Shown: piece after piece, positions 53,852 to 63,881 of the stretch
How the letters are laid out: each line of letters starts with the position of its first letter
Position numbering within the stretch: position 1 is the stretch's first letter
DNA from: Sphingobacteriales bacterium 46-32
Lineage (GTDB): Bacteria; Bacteroidota; Bacteroidia; Chitinophagales; Chitinophagaceae
Length of the DNA: 64,000 bases
Direction of reading: 5' to 3'
Assembly (NCBI GenBank): GCA_001898485.1
Contig: MKTY01000015.1
Coordinates: 33,283 to 97,282 of the forward strand
Program-made: the position numbers and the translations under genes
Notes under the pieces: generated by a model
The model's input: only the letters and a program-made list of their open reading frames with translations
What the model was told of the DNA's origin: nothing
Databases searched by the model: none

Positions 53852-56800
53852 ATGCACAGTACAAAACAAATATTTCAGACCAATTCAAAATGGAGATGGA
53901 GAGTCTTTCTGTGGGCAGGAAGATTTATTCTCATTACCATCGTCCTTATGATTCCCGTGGTGATCATCACTATGAACAGAGCTGCCAGGCCCGGACTTCC
54001 CCTGATTGCAGGCGATAATTATACAATGCAGCATCTGGCCAGTCCGGCCGTTCCCGCGGGATTAAACAAACGGGATATGCAGAAGTACAGAGGTTTTGAC
54101 GCGTATTTGACCGCCCGTGGAAAAATTAAAAGACTGGAAAACAGAAAAGAACCGGTGAATATCCGGGAAATAAGAGCCGCATTCTATGTTGACTGGGACC
54201 CCCAGTCATTTTATTCACTCCAGAAGAATATCGGCAAGCTGAATATGGTAATACCGGAATGGTTGTTTATTGATCCCCACGCGGATACATTGCGGCCTGA
54301 TGTTGATCTGACGGCTTTGCAGCTGATGAAAAGTAATCATGTACAGATCGTACCGCTTATTAATAACATTAATGAAGATAAAGGGGAAGGTGAATTTGAT
54401 GGAACCATTATTCACCGCATTCTTCACAATCCCCTTAAAAGACAACGTCTCATAGATGACCTGGTGAAATTTGTCAGGAAATATCAGTTGCAGGGCATCA
54501 ATATTGATTTTGAAGAGTTCAGCGAAAGAAGTGATGAGCCTATAATCGCATTCCAGAAAGAATTGTATGAAAAATTGCACCCGCTTGGTTTGCTGGTTAC
54601 CCAGGATATTATGCCGGCCAACGAAGATTTTAATGTAAAGGAGCTGTCGAAGTATAATGATTATATATTTCTGATGGCATATGATGAGCATTACAGTACA
54701 AGTGTACCCGGCGCCATCAGTAGTCAGAAATGGGTAGAAAAGGTGCTCGATAAAGCGGCCGGTGAGATACCCTCCGGTAAAATAATCCTGTGTTTTGCCG
54801 GGTATGGATACGATTGGCCAGCCGGCACCGAAGCCTCCACCGTCACCTACCAGGAAGCAATGGCCAATGCACAGGAGTTTGCAGCGCCTATTGATTTTAA
54901 CAACGATGATTATAATAACTACTATACTTATACAGATGCAGCCCGGGTAAAACATAGTGTGTGTTTTACTGATGCAGCCACCAATTTCAACATCATCCGG
55001 TTTGCTGATGAATATGGTACAGCCGGAACGGCGTTATGGCGACTGGGGAGTGAAGATGAACGCCTGTGGTTGTTTTACAATCGCAGTCTCGATGATCGCA
55101 GCCTGCAACAGCAACCTTTCGATTTTAATATATTAAAGTTAGTCAATACACCGGTCGAAAAACCGGATTATATCGGAGATGGTGAGATATTGAATGTGGT
55201 GACAACTCCCCGGCCAGGTATTATTGAGCTGGAAACGAATAGTAAGGAGGAATTTATTTCTGAAGAACGATATATTCAGCTGCCAACAAAGTATGTCATA
55301 AAGAAATATGGCAATGTGCATAACCAGGTCATTCTCACATTCGATGATGGGCCAGACCCACTGTATACGCCTCAGGTGCTGGATATTCTGAAAAAGGAAA
55401 AAGTGCCGGCTACATTTTTTATCGTCGGTATGGAAGCGGAAAACAATTTACCCCTTTTGAAAAGAATCTATAAGGAGGGACATGAGATCGGCAATCATAC
55501 GTTTACTCACCCCAATATTGCCGCGGTGAGCAATGAACGGGCAGGTATTGAAATGGAAGCTACCAGATTGCTGATTGAAGCTGTTACGGGACATAGTACG
55601 TCATTGTTCCGGGCGCCGTACAATGCCGATGCGGAACCCTCTACAGAAGCAGAACTGAAACCTATTGCCCTCAGCAAAGAGAAAAACTACTATACAGTTG
55701 GGGAAAGTATTGATCCCACTGACTGGGAAGAAAATATCTCTGCAGATAGCATCTATAACAGAGTGATCAGCCAGTATGAGGCCAACCCGGAAAAGGGAAT
55801 TATTCTCTTGCATGATGCGGGTGGTGACCGTCAGGCTACTGTAGATGTGCTGCCGAGGCTTATTCATTATTTCAAAAGCAGGGGAATAGCATTCACAACA
55901 GTTTCTAAATTGCTGCATACTACCAAAGATGTAGTGATGCCTCCTGTTCATAGCAGCCTGGTTCAGCTGAATGGACAGATTTTTGGCCTGGGTTACTGGG
56001 CGGAGCATTTTATAACGGCGGCCTTCTGGATTGCTATTGTGCTGGGGCTTTTGCGGATAGTTTTAATGGCTGTCATGGCCACGATGCAAAAGATAAAATC
56101 TGCTGGTGCTGCCAGCCTTTCCGGGCTGGCTGTAGCTGATCTTCCGGAGGTGAGTATTATTGTTCCTGCATATAACGAAGAAGTCAATGCTGTTAAAACC
56201 ATTCAAAACCTGCTGCAGCAGGATTACCCCCGGTTTGATATCATTTTTGTAGACGACGGTTCAAAGGATAGTACTTATGAAAAAGTAATGAACGCATTTT
56301 GTACACAGCGCCGGGTGAAGGTGTTTACAAAACTGAATGGCGGGAAGGCTTCTGCTCTGAATTTTGGTATCAGCAAAACGGAGAACCAATTTGTGATTTG
56401 TATTGATGCTGATACACAGTTGAAGCCCGATGCCGTAACACAATTAATGAAGAAGTTCTCAACTGCTTTGGAAAAAGGAGAGGTAGGGGCTGTGGCAGGT
56501 AATGTGAAAGTGGGCAACGAGAGAACCATTCTTACCAAGTGGCAGAGTATAGAATACGCTACTGCGCAGAATTTTGACCGTAGAGCCTTTGATCTTATAA
56601 ACGGTATTACCGTGGTGCCTGGGGCCATTGGCGCATTCAGAAAAGAAGCTATCGAAAAGGCTGGTGGTTTTACAACCGATACACTGGCGGAAGACTGCGA
56701 TCTCACCATACGGATATTGAAAAATGGATATCGTGTAGTAAACTGTACAGAAGCCGTTGCGATTACGGAAGCGCCTGAAACAGTAAGGCAGTTTATGAAA

Positions 56801-57256
56801 CAACGCTTTCGCTGGAGCTATGGAGTCATGCAGAGTTTCTGGAAAAACAGGGATGCCTGTTTTAAACCCAAATACAAAGGACTGGGGCTTGTATCGCTCC
56901 CCAATATTCTGATCTTCCAGCTATTGCTACCACTGCTGGCTCCTCTGGCAGATCTGGCACTTATACTTGGCCTGTTCTGGAACAGGCACAATCCGGCCAG
57001 TCTGCATAAAATAGGCTTTTACTATTTGGTCTTTATGCTGGTTGATTTGCTGGTAAGTATGATCGCTTTTCTTTTCGAAAAAGAGGATTTCAGGAAGCTG
57101 GTCTGGCTAATTCCACAACGGTTTGTATACCGGCAACTGATGTATGTTATTTTATTCAGGGCCATACGCAAAGCCATAAAAGGCGATAGCCAGGGATGGG
57201 GCATACTGAAAAGGACCGGTAATGTAAAACAGGTGGTGCCTTCCGCCCAGTCTTAA
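53852..57256 (+). CDS. trifunctional GH18 - polysaccharide deacetylase - GT2 glycosyltransferase
   Basis: From the ATG at 53852 the protein has 1134 residues (another ATG at 53810 would add 14). A membrane segment (~17-40) is followed by a GH18 domain (~103-392; Asp219 and Glu221 in GINIDFEEF, AYDEHY, CFAGYGYDW), a NodB deacetylase (~493-685; Asp498/Asp499 in TFDDGPD, HTFTHPN, RAPYNAD, LLHDAGG), a second membrane segment, and a GT2 domain (~766-1000; VPAYNEE, DDGSKD, CIDADTQ, EDCDLT, QRFRW) with C-terminal membrane helices. The parts equal PgaB- and PgaC-like functions in one chain. It likely makes and trims an N-acetylhexosamine polymer at the inner membrane. Confidence 0.93.
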   Translation: MHSTKQIFQTNSKWRWRVFLWAGRFILITIVLMIPVVIITMNRAARPGLPLIAGDNYTMQHLASPAVPAGLNKRDMQKYRGFDAYLTARGKIKRLENRKEPVNIREIRAAFYVDWDPQSFYSLQKNIGKLNMVIPEWLFIDPHADTLRPDVDLTALQLMKSNHVQIVPLINNINEDKGEGEFDGTIIHRILHNPLKRQRLIDDLVKFVRKYQLQGINIDFEEFSERSDEPIIAFQKELYEKLHPLGLLVTQDIMPANEDFNVKELSKYNDYIFLMAYDEHYSTSVPGAISSQKWVEKVLDKAAGEIPSGKIILCFAGYGYDWPAGTEASTVTYQEAMANAQEFAAPIDFNNDDYNNYYTYTDAARVKHSVCFTDAATNFNIIRFADEYGTAGTALWRLGSEDERLWLFYNRSLDDRSLQQQPFDFNILKLVNTPVEKPDYIGDGEILNVVTTPRPGIIELETNSKEEFISEERYIQLPTKYVIKKYGNVHNQVILTFDDGPDPLYTPQVLDILKKEKVPATFFIVGMEAENNLPLLKRIYKEGHEIGNHTFTHPNIAAVSNERAGIEMEATRLLIEAVTGHSTSLFRAPYNADAEPSTEAELKPIALSKEKNYYTVGESIDPTDWEENISADSIYNRVISQYEANPEKGIILLHDAGGDRQATVDVLPRLIHYFKSRGIAFTTVSKLLHTTKDVVMPPVHSSLVQLNGQIFGLGYWAEHFITAAFWIAIVLGLLRIVLMAVMATMQKIKSAGAASLSGLAVADLPEVSIIVPAYNEEVNAVKTIQNLLQQDYPRFDIIFVDDGSKDSTYEKVMNAFCTQRRVKVFTKLNGGKASALNFGISKTENQFVICIDADTQLKPDAVTQLMKKFSTALEKGEVGAVAGNVKVGNERTILTKWQSIEYATAQNFDRRAFDLINGITVVPGAIGAFRKEAIEKAGGFTTDTLAEDCDLTIRILKNGYRVVNCTEAVAITEAPETVRQFMKQRFRWSYGVMQSFWKNRDACFKPKYKGLGLVSLPNILIFQLLLPLLAPLADLALILGLFWNRHNPASLHKIGFYYLVFMLVDLLVSMIAFLFEKEDFRKLVWLIPQRFVYRQLMYVILFRAIRKAIKGDSQGWGILKRTGNVKQVVPSAQS

Positions 57257-57507
57257 AACGCGCGCCTTAGCGCTGATTTGTTGCCCGAAAAGATTAATTA
57301 TTGATAAGCCGGCAGTGGCATGATCCTGTGCATCTTATTTAGCGATAGCATCTGCCCATTCAGCGATTACTGAATTAGCTGCCTGTCACAGGAGTGTAAG
57401 TTTATATCAGCATTCTGGCCTGTATTTTCAGGAAACGCTGAGTAGAGGTTATGCGTCAATCAATGTCAGGAAAATGATATTCATTAAAAATATTGAAATT
57501 TTATTTT

Positions 57508-57945
57508 ATGAACATGCTTCATCAAATACGCCGATGGGAGTACCTGCATCACAAAATAGTTATTTTGATTTTGCGTGTCGTACTCGGTATTATCATAACG
57601 CTTAAAGGAATTTTTTTTCTTAGTAATTATAACTATCTCGAGTCATTGCTCAGCAGCAGCCTGTTGCACCATTTTGCAGGGCCTTTCTGGGTATATTATA
57701 TCACGTTTGCCAACCTGCTTTGCGGAATTTTTCTCATCATTGGCCTCTTTACGCGGATTGCTTTATCGATTCAGATACCCATGCTCATAGGTGCTGTGTT
57801 ATTTATCAATCCGGGCGAACATGCTTTGAGGCTTAATGGTGAGTTTGTTTTGTCCGTATTGGTACTGGGTGCACTTTGCTATTTTCTGATAAAAGGACCT
57901 GGCGAAATGTCTATGGACAATTATTTGAAAAGTAATGAATTGTAG
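57508..57945 (+). CDS. DoxX-family membrane protein
   Basis: The ATG at 57508 gives 145 residues; an upstream TTG is less likely. Four membrane segments are visible. The second carries LRVVLGIIITLKGIFFLSN and the third HFAGPFWVYYITFANLLCGIFLIIGLFTRIA, as in DoxX/DoxD-like proteins. The family is linked loosely to redox or quinone processes, but the role is unsettled. The gene is isolated, with 236 bases upstream holding no clear promoter. Confidence 0.82.
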   Translation: MNMLHQIRRWEYLHHKIVILILRVVLGIIITLKGIFFLSNYNYLESLLSSSLLHHFAGPFWVYYITFANLLCGIFLIIGLFTRIALSIQIPMLIGAVLFINPGEHALRLNGEFVLSVLVLGALCYFLIKGPGEMSMDNYLKSNEL

Positions 57946-58069
57946 ATTGAGCTGTTGACGCTCTTAAAAGAGACGCTGTGTGATTATTTTGAGAGCCAAT
58001 ATTGTGAGTGCAGTCTTTTGAGGTAATGGGCTGATAGGATGTTAAAGAGCAAAAAAAACGAAATCGCAA

Positions 58070-59263
58070 TTATTGTCTTTTCATCAGCATCAGGCCGGCG
58101 CATCCGATTAGAAAAAAACTGATTACCAGCGGCATCACACTATGCTGCATCAGCTGACTGATCAAAGTACCCAGCAATGATCCGGTAAAAAAGAAAATGG
58201 TTCCATATATGGAAGCAGCCAGCCCTGCCATTTCTCCCAACGGTTCCAGTGCCAGCGCGCTGCTGTTTGGCTCTATAGCCAGGTTAATAGCCAGTAAGAG
58301 ACCAGTGCCGCCGAAGAAGACTGCAATCCCTGGCTGGTAGTTGCTCAGCACGGCAATCAGTACCAGTATGCCGGCTATACCTGTATAGATCAGCAACAGT
58401 GTACGAATTGCACGTTTGGCTCCCCAGCGCATAGACAAACGTGAATTTATAAGCGTGCATACCGACATGCCGAGACCAATGGCAGCAAATATCCAGGGAA
58501 AGAGAGCAGGTTGCCGATAGACTTCGCCCACCAGTCGTTCCGAACTGGAGACATAAGAGCTAAGTGCAGAAAAAAGGAGCGTGGTAATAGCCGTATAACG
58601 CAAAAAGGTTCGGTTGCCTGTGACCTGGCCAATGGAATTTTTGAGCGATTTCCAGTTTAATCTGGCTCGTAGTGCCGGTGGTAGTGATTCTTCTAAACGG
58701 AATGACCAGATAAAGATCAGCAGACCAAATACAGGAGGAGTCAGAAACACCACTTTCCAGGAGCTTATAGAGAGAATCAGCATGCCCAGGAATGGCGCAA
58801 AGATGGGTGTAAAAAGAAAGATGGTCAGAATAAGCGACATGGTGCGTGCCATCTGATCGCCTGCGAACCGGTCGCGTACTCCTGCTATGGTAGTAGTGAA
58901 AACAGCCGATGCTCCCATGCCGGCAACGAAACGTGCTGCACACATCACCCCAAGACTGTTTGCACAGGTGGCTACCAGCCCGCCAATAATATAAAGCGGG
59001 AAACCAATTCTCAATATCGCGAGACGGCCAAACCGGTCAGAGAAGATGCCGAAAATGAGCTGGGCTACCTGACCCATAAAAAAGAAGACGATAATATTGG
59101 AAGTGACGGTTGAATTGGGATCGAGACCAAAGTGCCGGCGCAACTCACCCAGGGCCGGCAGCATAATGTCGATTCCCAGTGCTGTCAGCATCATGGTGCT
59201 GGCAGACAGGGTAATATATTCTGCCGGTTTCATTCTCAATGCAGGTTTAATGTGTTGACGCAT
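58070..59263 (-). CDS. Bcr/CflA-type MFS multidrug exporter
   Basis: The 397-residue protein has about 12 membrane segments. The start (LSASTMMLTALGIDIMLPALGELRRHFG) and the motif FGIFSDRFGRLAILRIGFPLYIIGG identify the Bcr/CflA drug-exporter group, which expels bicyclomycin, chloramphenicol-like and other compounds with protons. The conserved Arg of motif B (RFVAGMGAS) is present. It is a single gene, facing the VOC gene head to head with a 270-base gap. Confidence 0.9.
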   Translation of the reverse strand: MRQHIKPALRMKPAEYITLSASTMMLTALGIDIMLPALGELRRHFGLDPNSTVTSNIIVFFFMGQVAQLIFGIFSDRFGRLAILRIGFPLYIIGGLVATCANSLGVMCAARFVAGMGASAVFTTTIAGVRDRFAGDQMARTMSLILTIFLFTPIFAPFLGMLILSISSWKVVFLTPPVFGLLIFIWSFRLEESLPPALRARLNWKSLKNSIGQVTGNRTFLRYTAITTLLFSALSSYVSSSERLVGEVYRQPALFPWIFAAIGLGMSVCTLINSRLSMRWGAKRAIRTLLLIYTGIAGILVLIAVLSNYQPGIAVFFGGTGLLLAINLAIEPNSSALALEPLGEMAGLAASIYGTIFFFTGSLLGTLISQLMQHSVMPLVISFFLIGCAGLMLMKRQ

Positions 59264-59537
59264 GGTGCTGGGGATTGTGAGAAATTGATAGCTGCACTAC
59301 AAAACTATTGATTGGATTTTGTAATATCCGGTGCGATTACGACAATCAATGGGTTGATCCGGACATTCGGATCCCAGACTGATGGCAGTCTGTAAAGGGT
59401 TTGCTTCCGGTTATCAAAAGGGGAAACATTTTTGAGCGGAATGGTTAAATTCACCATAACCGTTATTCATTAGTAATAATAAAGAAATGTGTATGTCCGC
59501 CTTTCCCCACATTCGGTGACAGCAGGTTTTTCCCACA

Positions 59538-60125
59538 TTGCAGGTGTCTGATATTTATGCCGCAATGGAGTTCTATGTACAGAAACTGGGCTTTGCCCAA
59601 CAGTTTGTCTGGGGCGAGCCAGTTGTGTTTGCCGGTGTTGTGCCCGACAAGACAACGATTCATCTTGCACTGGTAAATGAGGTTCGAAACAGGTCGGTCG
59701 TCAATTTTGTGGTGAACGATGCTAACAAATTGTATCAGGTTCACCTGTCAAATAGCGTCAGGATAGTTGTGCCAATTGATGACCGCGAATATGGCTTGCG
59801 TGATTACCAGGTCGAAGATCCCGATGGCAACCTGATCGGTTTCGGACATTATATCTACAACCAGGGACCTGCCGTGAAAATAGAAAGAGTAGAGGTGCAG
59901 GTGCGACTCGAAAAGCGATTAGCAGCGTTGCGTCAGGATATGGTTGTTCACAAGGGGACGGATCTTACCGGGGTAATGGAAGAAACCTTTCTGCATACAT
60001 TCGAGAAGTTGGGCGATTCTGTAGCCAGTCCGCATACCGAAGCCACGCTGGATTATATTCAGGAGCTGAAGAAGGAACATGGGATTGATTATGATACGCA
60101 TGCCAGTAGCCGGTTTGTGGAGTGA
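59538..60125 (+). CDS. VOC-family protein with a C-terminal tail, start unclear
   Basis: From the TTG at 59538 the protein has 195 residues: a single VOC unit (~1-110; MQVSDIYAAMEFYVQKLGF, GLRDYQVEDPDGNLIGFGHY) and an extra helical tail (~125-195). VOC proteins normally have about five more residues before the LQVSD strand; an in-frame TGA at 59517 blocks them. The sequence upstream (59502-59540) holds an imperfect repeat that could have displaced the start. The tail is duplicated at 61662-61766. Confidence 0.65.
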   Translation: MQVSDIYAAMEFYVQKLGFAQQFVWGEPVVFAGVVPDKTTIHLALVNEVRNRSVVNFVVNDANKLYQVHLSNSVRIVVPIDDREYGLRDYQVEDPDGNLIGFGHYIYNQGPAVKIERVEVQVRLEKRLAALRQDMVVHKGTDLTGVMEETFLHTFEKLGDSVASPHTEATLDYIQELKKEHGIDYDTHASSRFVE

Positions 60126-60130
60126 GAAAA
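60021..60130 (+). repeat. first copy of the duplicated VOC tail
   Basis: This ~110-base stretch encodes SPHTEATLDYIQELKK and the last residues to the VOC stop. Its counterpart at 61662-61766 reads SHTEVTLDYIGKLRG, and the ending GCCGGTTTGTGGAGTGA is identical in both. The copies flank the AAA_14 ATPase gene. Confidence 0.7.
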
Positions 60131-60287
60131 GGGAAGATGGGGTAAACAGGTATTGATGAAGATGTTATTTTACAAGTAGTTGATAGTCATCTCAATTGAT
60201 TAATTGGTCTGTTTTTGATACATTTTTTTTAGTAAAATGCCCTGTAAACGTAACGTTTATCGCCAAGAAATGCCCTAATTTTATGAC

Positions 60288-61637
60288 ATGTATAAGAGAG
60301 GCATAATAGGAGAGTTGAATAAATGGAGGCAAAGGAGAGATCGTAAACCTTTGATAATCAGAGGTGCACGGCAGGTCGGCAAAACCACTGTGATTCGTGA
60401 CTTTGGCCGGGAATTTACCCAGTTTATATATCTCAACCTGGAATTGCCGGATGACAGAAAACCTTTTGAGGATTTTACCAATTTTGATATCCTGCTTCAG
60501 TCGCTTTTCTTTCTGAAAAATCAATCGCTGGAAAGCAGAAAGGATACACTCATTTTTATAGATGAGATACAGGAGGTGCCTGCTGCCCTGCAACAGCTTC
60601 GTTATTTTTTTGAAGAAGCGCCGGATATTCCTGTGATTGCGGCCGGCTCTCTACTGGAGAGTTTATTCAATCCCGATATTAGTGTACCCGTGGGCAGGGT
60701 AGAATACCTGGCGATCTACCCGGTTTCTTTTCCAGAATTTTTGGGGGCTATAGGTGAAACGGCTGCACTTGAGCAACTGCAGAAAATACCGATGCCTGAA
60801 TTTGCTCATGATAAACTCATGCAGCTGTTTCGAACTTATTGCCTGATTGGGGGAATGCCGGAGGTGGTGGCACACTATGCAGCACATCGCGATATTACTG
60901 CACTGAGCCGGATTTATGAATCATTGCTGGTATCGTATATGGATGATGTAGAAAAATATGCCGCCAGCAATGCACAGGCAAATTATATCCGTCACGCCAT
61001 TCGCAGCAGCTTTGCCGAAGCAGGACGTCGTATCAAATTTCAGGGGTTTGGAAATTCAGTCTACAAATCGCGCGAAATGGGGGAGGCTCTCCGGACACTT
61101 GAAAAGGCACTGTTACTTCATCTGGTATTTCCTCAAACAAGTCCGGTGTTCCCGCTTCAGCCTGATCATAAAAAATCACCCAGACTGCATGTGTTGGATA
61201 CCGGTATGTTGAATTATTATACAGGTATTCAAAAAGAAATTATCGGTACAGCAGATCTGGGTGCCGTGTACGCGGGGACAATGATCGAGCATATAGTCGG
61301 GCAGGAACTGCTCGCGCGCCAGTATAGCTCCCTCCATGGGCTTAACTTCTGGGTACGGGAAAAAACAACAGCAACAGCAGAGGTTGATTACCTCTATCCG
61401 TATAATGGGAAACTGGTACCAGTGGAGGTTAAATCAGGAGCGGAGGGCAAGTTACGATCATTACATCTGTTTATGGACCTCTCGCCTCATAATATGGCCG
61501 TTCGGTTTTATGAAGGTAAGGTCAGCCTCTCAAAAATTACTACCCCTGGAAAGAAAACGTACCATTTGTTGAATCTTCCGTATTGTCTCGTATCGCAGAT
61601 AGAAGAGTATGTGAGATGGCTTGAGCGGCAAGTATAA
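60288..61637 (+). CDS. AAA_14/DUF4143 ATP-binding protein
   Basis: The 449-residue protein has the AAA_14 N-terminal domain with Walker A (GARQVGKTT, residues 26-34) and Walker B (LIFIDEIQE, Asp92/Glu93), the sensor-like Ser in AAGSLLESL, and the DUF4143 C-terminal domain with its nuclease-like part (VDYLYPYNGKLVPVEVKSG). This widespread prokaryotic family often sits in mobile or defence-rich regions, and its role is not settled. It stands between the two copies of a duplicated sequence, which suggests insertion. Confidence 0.92.
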   Translation: MYKRGIIGELNKWRQRRDRKPLIIRGARQVGKTTVIRDFGREFTQFIYLNLELPDDRKPFEDFTNFDILLQSLFFLKNQSLESRKDTLIFIDEIQEVPAALQQLRYFFEEAPDIPVIAAGSLLESLFNPDISVPVGRVEYLAIYPVSFPEFLGAIGETAALEQLQKIPMPEFAHDKLMQLFRTYCLIGGMPEVVAHYAAHRDITALSRIYESLLVSYMDDVEKYAASNAQANYIRHAIRSSFAEAGRRIKFQGFGNSVYKSREMGEALRTLEKALLLHLVFPQTSPVFPLQPDHKKSPRLHVLDTGMLNYYTGIQKEIIGTADLGAVYAGTMIEHIVGQELLARQYSSLHGLNFWVREKTTATAEVDYLYPYNGKLVPVEVKSGAEGKLRSLHLFMDLSPHNMAVRFYEGKVSLSKITTPGKKTYHLLNLPYCLVSQIEEYVRWLERQV

Positions 61638-61962
61638 TGAGAATCCCACGGCAATTATAATTTGGCGGTCAGCCACACCGAGGTCACGCTGGATTATATC
61701 GGGAAGTTAAGGGGAAAATATCCAATTGTTTATGATACTCAGTTGCCGGTTTGTGGAGTGAAAAAGCTGCATGTTTTGGACAGCATTGATGAATTATGGC
61801 GTAAATTGCTATTCAACTCGCTGGAGAACTACAATGAATATAGATCGGGTTGTCAGGATATTTGTAGTTTTTTTGACTCAAAATCAGGTCGGAGTACGGC
61901 CCTGATCTCTGACCGGAGCTGTACAGCTGAAGAGGGTTCACGTAACGACTGGGTGCTGGCCG
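61638..61962 (+). pseudogene. duplicated VOC-tail fragment and flanking sequence
   Basis: No intact gene fills the stretch. The frame from 61662 runs AVSHTEVTLDYIGKLRGKYP, similar to the end of the VOC gene 1.5 kb upstream, then loses similarity at the shared GCCGGTTTGTGGAGTGA. It probably is a second, decayed copy of that gene end. The rest (to ~61962) reads as non-coding. Confidence 0.55.
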
Positions 61963-62778
61963 GTGAAAATTATTGGCCGAAAGAAAAGTGTTAGCAGCAA
62001 ACCAATTGCTGGTAGTAACCATATAGTGCATATAGATGATCATATTTCCTCTAATCTATGGATAGATATGGACGATGATAAAAAACGAAAGCTATCAAAG
62101 GATATTATAGATGCTTTCAATAAAAGAAAACCTATCGCTGCAACATTGACAAAAGTTATTGCAGATTGGCAAGTATATTTTTTTGAGTTAAAGAGATATA
62201 AATCGGGACAGAAGCTTTTGAAGAGAATAGGACCTGTTGTTATTGGTGTTGAATTGGAGAAATTTCTTTCTTATGAATATAGGCCCAGGTTTGTTCTTTA
62301 TAATCTGATTAACAGCAGGAGTAATACCCTTATAACAATTATTGATCAGGTAATAAAAGATGAGAGAGGGTTGGATGCTACGGTCGAATATGCAAAACAC
62401 TCAGACACCTATCTTAGGTCCTGTGAATTGTTGAATAAAAAATCCCAGGTTACTCTTTTTGGTAAAGTGACCGTGGAGAATATTATTAAGGGGATTCTTT
62501 CATTTGTTGAAAACGATATGTATGGTAATTGCTTTTGGTCATGTGATGCTGTTATGCAGCTGTCTCGTTTACTGAATGAAGAACATAAAAGGGAAGAATA
62601 TTTTGATAAGGCAGTAGAACTTGCGAGGCAAAAAGTTCCTTCTGCGATACTGGAGACATGCAGTTTGGGAACCGAAAAATGGATTAATGACAACAGAAGC
62701 CTGACTATTAATGAGATTAACTCACGCATTTCCGATAGTATTCGAAAATTTAATTTCGATGACATTCCGGAGTATTAA
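61963..62778 (+). CDS. hypothetical protein, 271 aa, low G+C
   Basis: The protein is charged, helix-rich and cytoplasmic, with a basic start (MKIIGRKK) and repeated lysine and leucine stretches (LSKDIIDAFNKRK, FELKRYKSGQKLLKRIGP). The upstream ATG at 61963 was kept because the next good Met is much later. Low G+C and an unknown family fit the mobile stretch that ends at the IS. No function can be suggested. Confidence 0.55.
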   Translation: MKIIGRKKSVSSKPIAGSNHIVHIDDHISSNLWIDMDDDKKRKLSKDIIDAFNKRKPIAATLTKVIADWQVYFFELKRYKSGQKLLKRIGPVVIGVELEKFLSYEYRPRFVLYNLINSRSNTLITIIDQVIKDERGLDATVEYAKHSDTYLRSCELLNKKSQVTLFGKVTVENIIKGILSFVENDMYGNCFWSCDAVMQLSRLLNEEHKREEYFDKAVELARQKVPSAILETCSLGTEKWINDNRSLTINEINSRISDSIRKFNFDDIPEY

Positions 62779-62838
62779 TGTAATGAGAATAAAACGAATA
62801 TTTGCTAATGTATCTGGGCGCCCGAACTGGTTATAAGC

Positions 62839-63434
62839 ATGAAAGAGTATAAAGATTTATTAAAAGCCGTTGAAATCTTCCTGAAACAAGAAGGATTAAC
62901 AAAGAAAGGAAACACCTATTACCTGGCAAAGGATGGGAATTTGGGGGTGATCAACTTTCAAAGAAGCAGAGACATGATAGAAGGGGGGGGGCGAAATTTA
63001 CTATTAACCTGGGAGTTTTTTCGAGTAAATTATCGGAAGCGCTACCATACGGTATTAAAGGGAAACCTGCTATAGAAGATTGTCATTGGCGAATACGTGC
63101 TGGATATTTGCTCCCTCAAAAGCAGGATCATTGGTGGATTGTCGTTGAAGGACAGCCTATAGAAAACCTGGCCACAGAAATAATTGCAGCTTTGGAAGCA
63201 GTATTGTTGCCGGAGTTAAAAAGGTCTGTATCTGATGAAAGTTTGAAAAATAAATGGATGGATAGTGTTTCGGGAGGGATTACTGAGTTTCAGCGATTTG
63301 TTTTTTTGACTACGCTCCTTAAATTGGACAAAGATGAGCGATTAAAAAATGTGGTCGATGATTTTGTGTCTTTGTCAAAAGGAAGGTCAATGGAGGCCTC
63401 AGTGCGGGAGCACGTAAAGGAGTTGGGATTATAA
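62839..63434 (+). pseudogene. DUF4304-like gene frameshifted at a run of nine G
   Basis: The 5' frame (62839-63075) starts MKEYKDLLKAVEIFLKQEG and reads LGVINFQRSRDMIEGGG up to the G9 run (62983-62991). Reading on with one extra G gives a continuous protein: GGGAKFTINLGVFSSKL and then the second frame to the stop at 63434. The merged protein of about 199 residues has the DUF4304 pattern. A single-base change in the run restores it. Either the gene is phase-variable, it is broken, or the run was misread. Confidence 0.72.
62983..62991 (+). repeat. G9 homopolymer at the frameshift
   Basis: Nine G in a row inside a coding region. A G10 or G7 version would join the two frames of the DUF4304-like gene. 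Confidence 0.9.
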
Positions 63435-63881
63435 TGATAGGGTATGATTGTAAAAGTAACAGAAACCTGATGGTAAATGATCGGTTAGCTTCAAATAATA
63501 GTGCTGAAATAATCATTTATCAGGATTGAATAGTGAGATTGATTTGGCGTTATCATTTAAGATGGAAATGAAACAAGTTAATATCAATATAGCAGTCGGT
63601 TAAAAAAATTATGAGGAGCAGTTTCACATTAAAGTGAGCCTTAGTCAGGATAATTGTTCTTCGCTAGCCATTGCCCTTTTTTATTAAAAGAGAAACTTGC
63701 AGACTGTAGGGTTGAGATTCCCGATTTTTTTTGATTTTAAAGCTAAGCGATGATCAATATTCATGCGTTGAATCACACATCGTTAATAAGGAGAGGGGAA
63801 GTAAGCGAGATGCTGAGATGACCCGGATCTCATGGAGGAGAGGGTGGCTTATGTATTCCGATATGTGCTGAGTGTTTTTAA
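63435..63881. other. intergenic stretch before the IS end
   Basis: No frame of convincing composition and no RNA gene were found. The sequence is A/T-rich in its first half. Confidence 0.4.

Noticed and set aside
57340..57400. A short minus-strand run reading NSVIAEWADAIAK before a stop
   Set aside because: It looks like a protein end but only about 16 codons are open and no family was recognised.
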